Of a DNA stretch of 36,678 nucleotides, positions 35,041 to 36,678 are shown piece by piece (position 1 is the first letter of the stretch; each line of letters opens with the position of its first letter). A model generated the notes under the pieces. That model saw nothing but the letters and a program-made list of their open reading frames with translations, had not been told where the DNA came from and made no database searches. The stretch is from an uncultured beta proteobacterium (GTDB lineage: Bacteria > Pseudomonadota > Gammaproteobacteria > Burkholderiales > Burkholderiaceae_B): the NCBI GenBank assembly GCA_903821335.1, contig CAIJKV010000233.1, positions 1 through 36,678 of the forward strand. Reading direction: 5' to 3'. The position numbers were made by a program, and so were the translations under genes.

Positions 35041-36678
35041 ATGCGACCATCCACGCACAAGGAAGTGTTTACGCCCGAGCATTCATTGTTGTCAGTGCAA
35101 GGGCTGACGGTTGCCTTGCCGGCTGGCGGTGACCGGCCCTATGCTGTGCAGGAGGTTTCGTTTGAGCTGCGCAGCAACGAGATCCTCTGCATTGTGGGGG
35201 AATCTGGCTCGGGCAAGTCGATCAGCGCGAATGCCATCATGGGCTTGTTGCCGACTGAGCTCAGGCCTCAGGCGGGCCGGATTCTGTTTCGCAGACAGGA
35301 CCTGTTGCAGCAAACTGAAGAAAAGTTGTTGCAATTGCGCGGCAAGGATATCGGGATGATTTTTCAGGAACCGATGTCGGCGTTGAACCCGCTGATGCGG
35401 GTGGGTGACCAGATTGCTGAGGTCATGGCAGTGCATCATGCCTACCCGGGTGCGGCGCGGCAGGCGCGTGTACTTGAGCTTCTGGACCTTGTGGGGCTGC
35501 CTGACCCCGCGTCGCTGCAGTCCGCGTATCCATTCCGACTGTCCGGTGGCCAGCGCCAGCGCGTGATGATCGCGATGGCGCTGGCGCTGGAACCGGCCAT
35601 CCTGATTGCGGATGAGCCGACCACGGCGCTGGACGTCACCACACAGGCGCAGATACTCGCGCTGATCAAGCGCATACAGCGGTCGATGCATATGGCGGTG
35701 ATGTTCATCACACACGATTTCGGTGTGGTGGCCGATATTGCCGATCGCGTGATGGTGATGGAAAAAGGCGTGGTGGTCGAACAGGGCACAGCAAGCAAGG
35801 TCCTGAACGCCCCCACGCATGCCTACACGCAACGCCTGATTGCGGCGGTACCGCATGGCACGCAGCGCAAAGACATGCTAAAGGTCGATACGCACGTGCC
35901 GGTGCTTGAGGTCAAGCACTTGAATAAGACCTACGTGACAGCACGCGGCCTGTTTGTAAGAAAGCGGATTGTGCATGCCGTCAACGATGTCAGTTTTAGT
36001 GTCCGACGGGGCCAGACGCTGGGGATCGTTGGTGAATCCGGTTCCGGTAAATCTACAATCGGCCGCTGCCTGCTTAAGCTCATGGAGATAGATGGCGGGC
36101 AGTTGTTATTTAACGGCAAGGACATTGCGCCGCTATCCGCCGCGCAGTTTCGTCCACTGCGAAAGAAAATCCAGATGATCTTCCAGGATCCGTTCGCTTG
36201 CCTGAACCCACGGCATACGGTCGGTCGCATCATCACCGACGGACCGGTTGCCAACGGCGTGCCCTACGCCCAGGCCGAGCAACGTGCACGTGAATTGTTG
36301 CGTCTGGTCGAGCTCGACGAGTCTGCCTTTGACCGCTACCCCAATGCCTTCTCGGGCGGGCAGCGCCAGCGTATCGGCATTGCACGCGCGCTGGCACTTG
36401 ACCCGGAGTTGCTGGTGGCGGACGAATCGGTTTCAGCGCTTGACGTTTCTGTTCAGGCACAGGTGCTCGAGCTTTTACAAGAAATACAACGGCGACTGAA
36501 CGTGGCGATGATTTTCATTACGCACGACTTGCGTGTCGCCGCGCAGGTCTGTCATCAGATCGTGGTCATGCACAAAGGTTGCATTGTCGAACAGGGCACG
36601 CCCGTCGAGGTGTTTGACCATCCGCAGCACACCTACACAAAAGCATTGATCAGTGCGATTCCCGGCCAGCAATGGAAG
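35041..36678 (+). CDS. Fused double ABC ATPase for the peptide-type importer (3' end outside window)
   Basis: This subunit powers the importer; DppD- and DppF-like halves are joined in one chain, as in GsiA or YejF. The reading frame stays open from the ATG at 35041 to the last base, giving 546 residues; comparable proteins have about 540-620, so little is missing. First half: Walker A GESGSGKS (53-60), signature LSGGQ (167-171), Walker B with DEP (191-193), H225. Second half: Walker A GESGSGKST (331-339), signature FSGGQ (437-441), Walker B with DES (461-463), H495. Each half has the C-terminal region typical of peptide importers (HAYTQRLIAAVP, HTYTKALISAIP). Confidence 0.96.
   Translation, partial: MRPSTHKEVFTPEHSLLSVQGLTVALPAGGDRPYAVQEVSFELRSNEILCIVGESGSGKSISANAIMGLLPTELRPQAGRILFRRQDLLQQTEEKLLQLRGKDIGMIFQEPMSALNPLMRVGDQIAEVMAVHHAYPGAARQARVLELLDLVGLPDPASLQSAYPFRLSGGQRQRVMIAMALALEPAILIADEPTTALDVTTQAQILALIKRIQRSMHMAVMFITHDFGVVADIADRVMVMEKGVVVEQGTASKVLNAPTHAYTQRLIAAVPHGTQRKDMLKVDTHVPVLEVKHLNKTYVTARGLFVRKRIVHAVNDVSFSVRRGQTLGIVGESGSGKSTIGRCLLKLMEIDGGQLLFNGKDIAPLSAAQFRPLRKKIQMIFQDPFACLNPRHTVGRIITDGPVANGVPYAQAEQRARELLRLVELDESAFDRYPNAFSGGQRQRIGIARALALDPELLVADESVSALDVSVQAQVLELLQEIQRRLNVAMIFITHDLRVAAQVCHQIVVMHKGCIVEQGTPVEVFDHPQHTYTKALISAIPGQQWK

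Noticed and set aside
35092-35856. A 254-codon open frame on minus inside the ABC ATPase gene.
   Set aside because: The + strand encodes all motifs of two ABC domains across this region; the antisense frame is His- and Arg-rich without motifs.

Overview
The window carries the ribosomal-protein super-cluster (end of str, then S10, spc and alpha) of a beta-proteobacterium of the order Burkholderiales, most likely family Alcaligenaceae. The gene order, the long basic C-terminal tail on S3, the N-terminally extended L3 and S17, an orphan Bug-type (TctC) binding protein, and the block rplQ ... cutA-dsbD ... hemB-ysxC-cytochrome c4 (with ysxC closely resembling my memory of the Bordetella protein) all point there. 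The species cannot be named from the sequence alone.

Region 1 (1-6283): 3' part of tuf, then rpsJ, rplC, rplD, rplW, rplB, rpsS, rplV, rpsC, rplP, rpmC and rpsQ, all on +. Between rpsJ and rplC a sigma70-like promoter (TTGTCA-18-TATGAT) is followed by a leader of about 140 nt with several alternative hairpins. Region 2 (6284-8314): the ribosomal cluster is interrupted. A strong bidirectional terminator closes the S10 operon, an aldehyde dehydrogenase gene runs on the opposite strand, and a 447-base non-coding stretch with tandem repeats and a candidate promoter leads back into the spc operon. Region 3 (8315-17220): rplN, rplX, rplE, rpsN, rpsH, rplF, rplR, rpsE, rpmD, rplO, secY, infA, rpmJ, rpsM, rpsK, rpsD, rpoA and rplQ, closed by a bidirectional terminator.

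Region 4 (17306-21642, minus strand): malonyl-CoA decarboxylase followed by the three parts of a TRAP transporter (binding protein, small and large membrane subunits). This resembles a malonate (or related dicarboxylate) uptake and decarboxylation operon, but with no malonyl-CoA synthetase in view. Region 5 (21917-28162): cutA, dsbD and an MFS transporter on +; hemB and ysxC on minus; a diheme cytochrome c4 on +, with terminators.

Region 6 (28240-36678): accessory transport. An MFS permease gene overlaps by four bases a Bug-family periplasmic binding protein gene. Then come a FadR-type GntR regulator and an oligopeptide/dipeptide-type ABC transporter: binding protein, two permeases, and a double ATPase whose reading frame is still open at the window's last base.

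Most of the window is highly conserved housekeeping DNA. I did not find a convincing new molecular system. The best leads are regulatory or arrangement-based: the split S10/spc junction, the rplC leader, the rplN leader, the coupled MFS-Bug pair, and the truncated malonate module.
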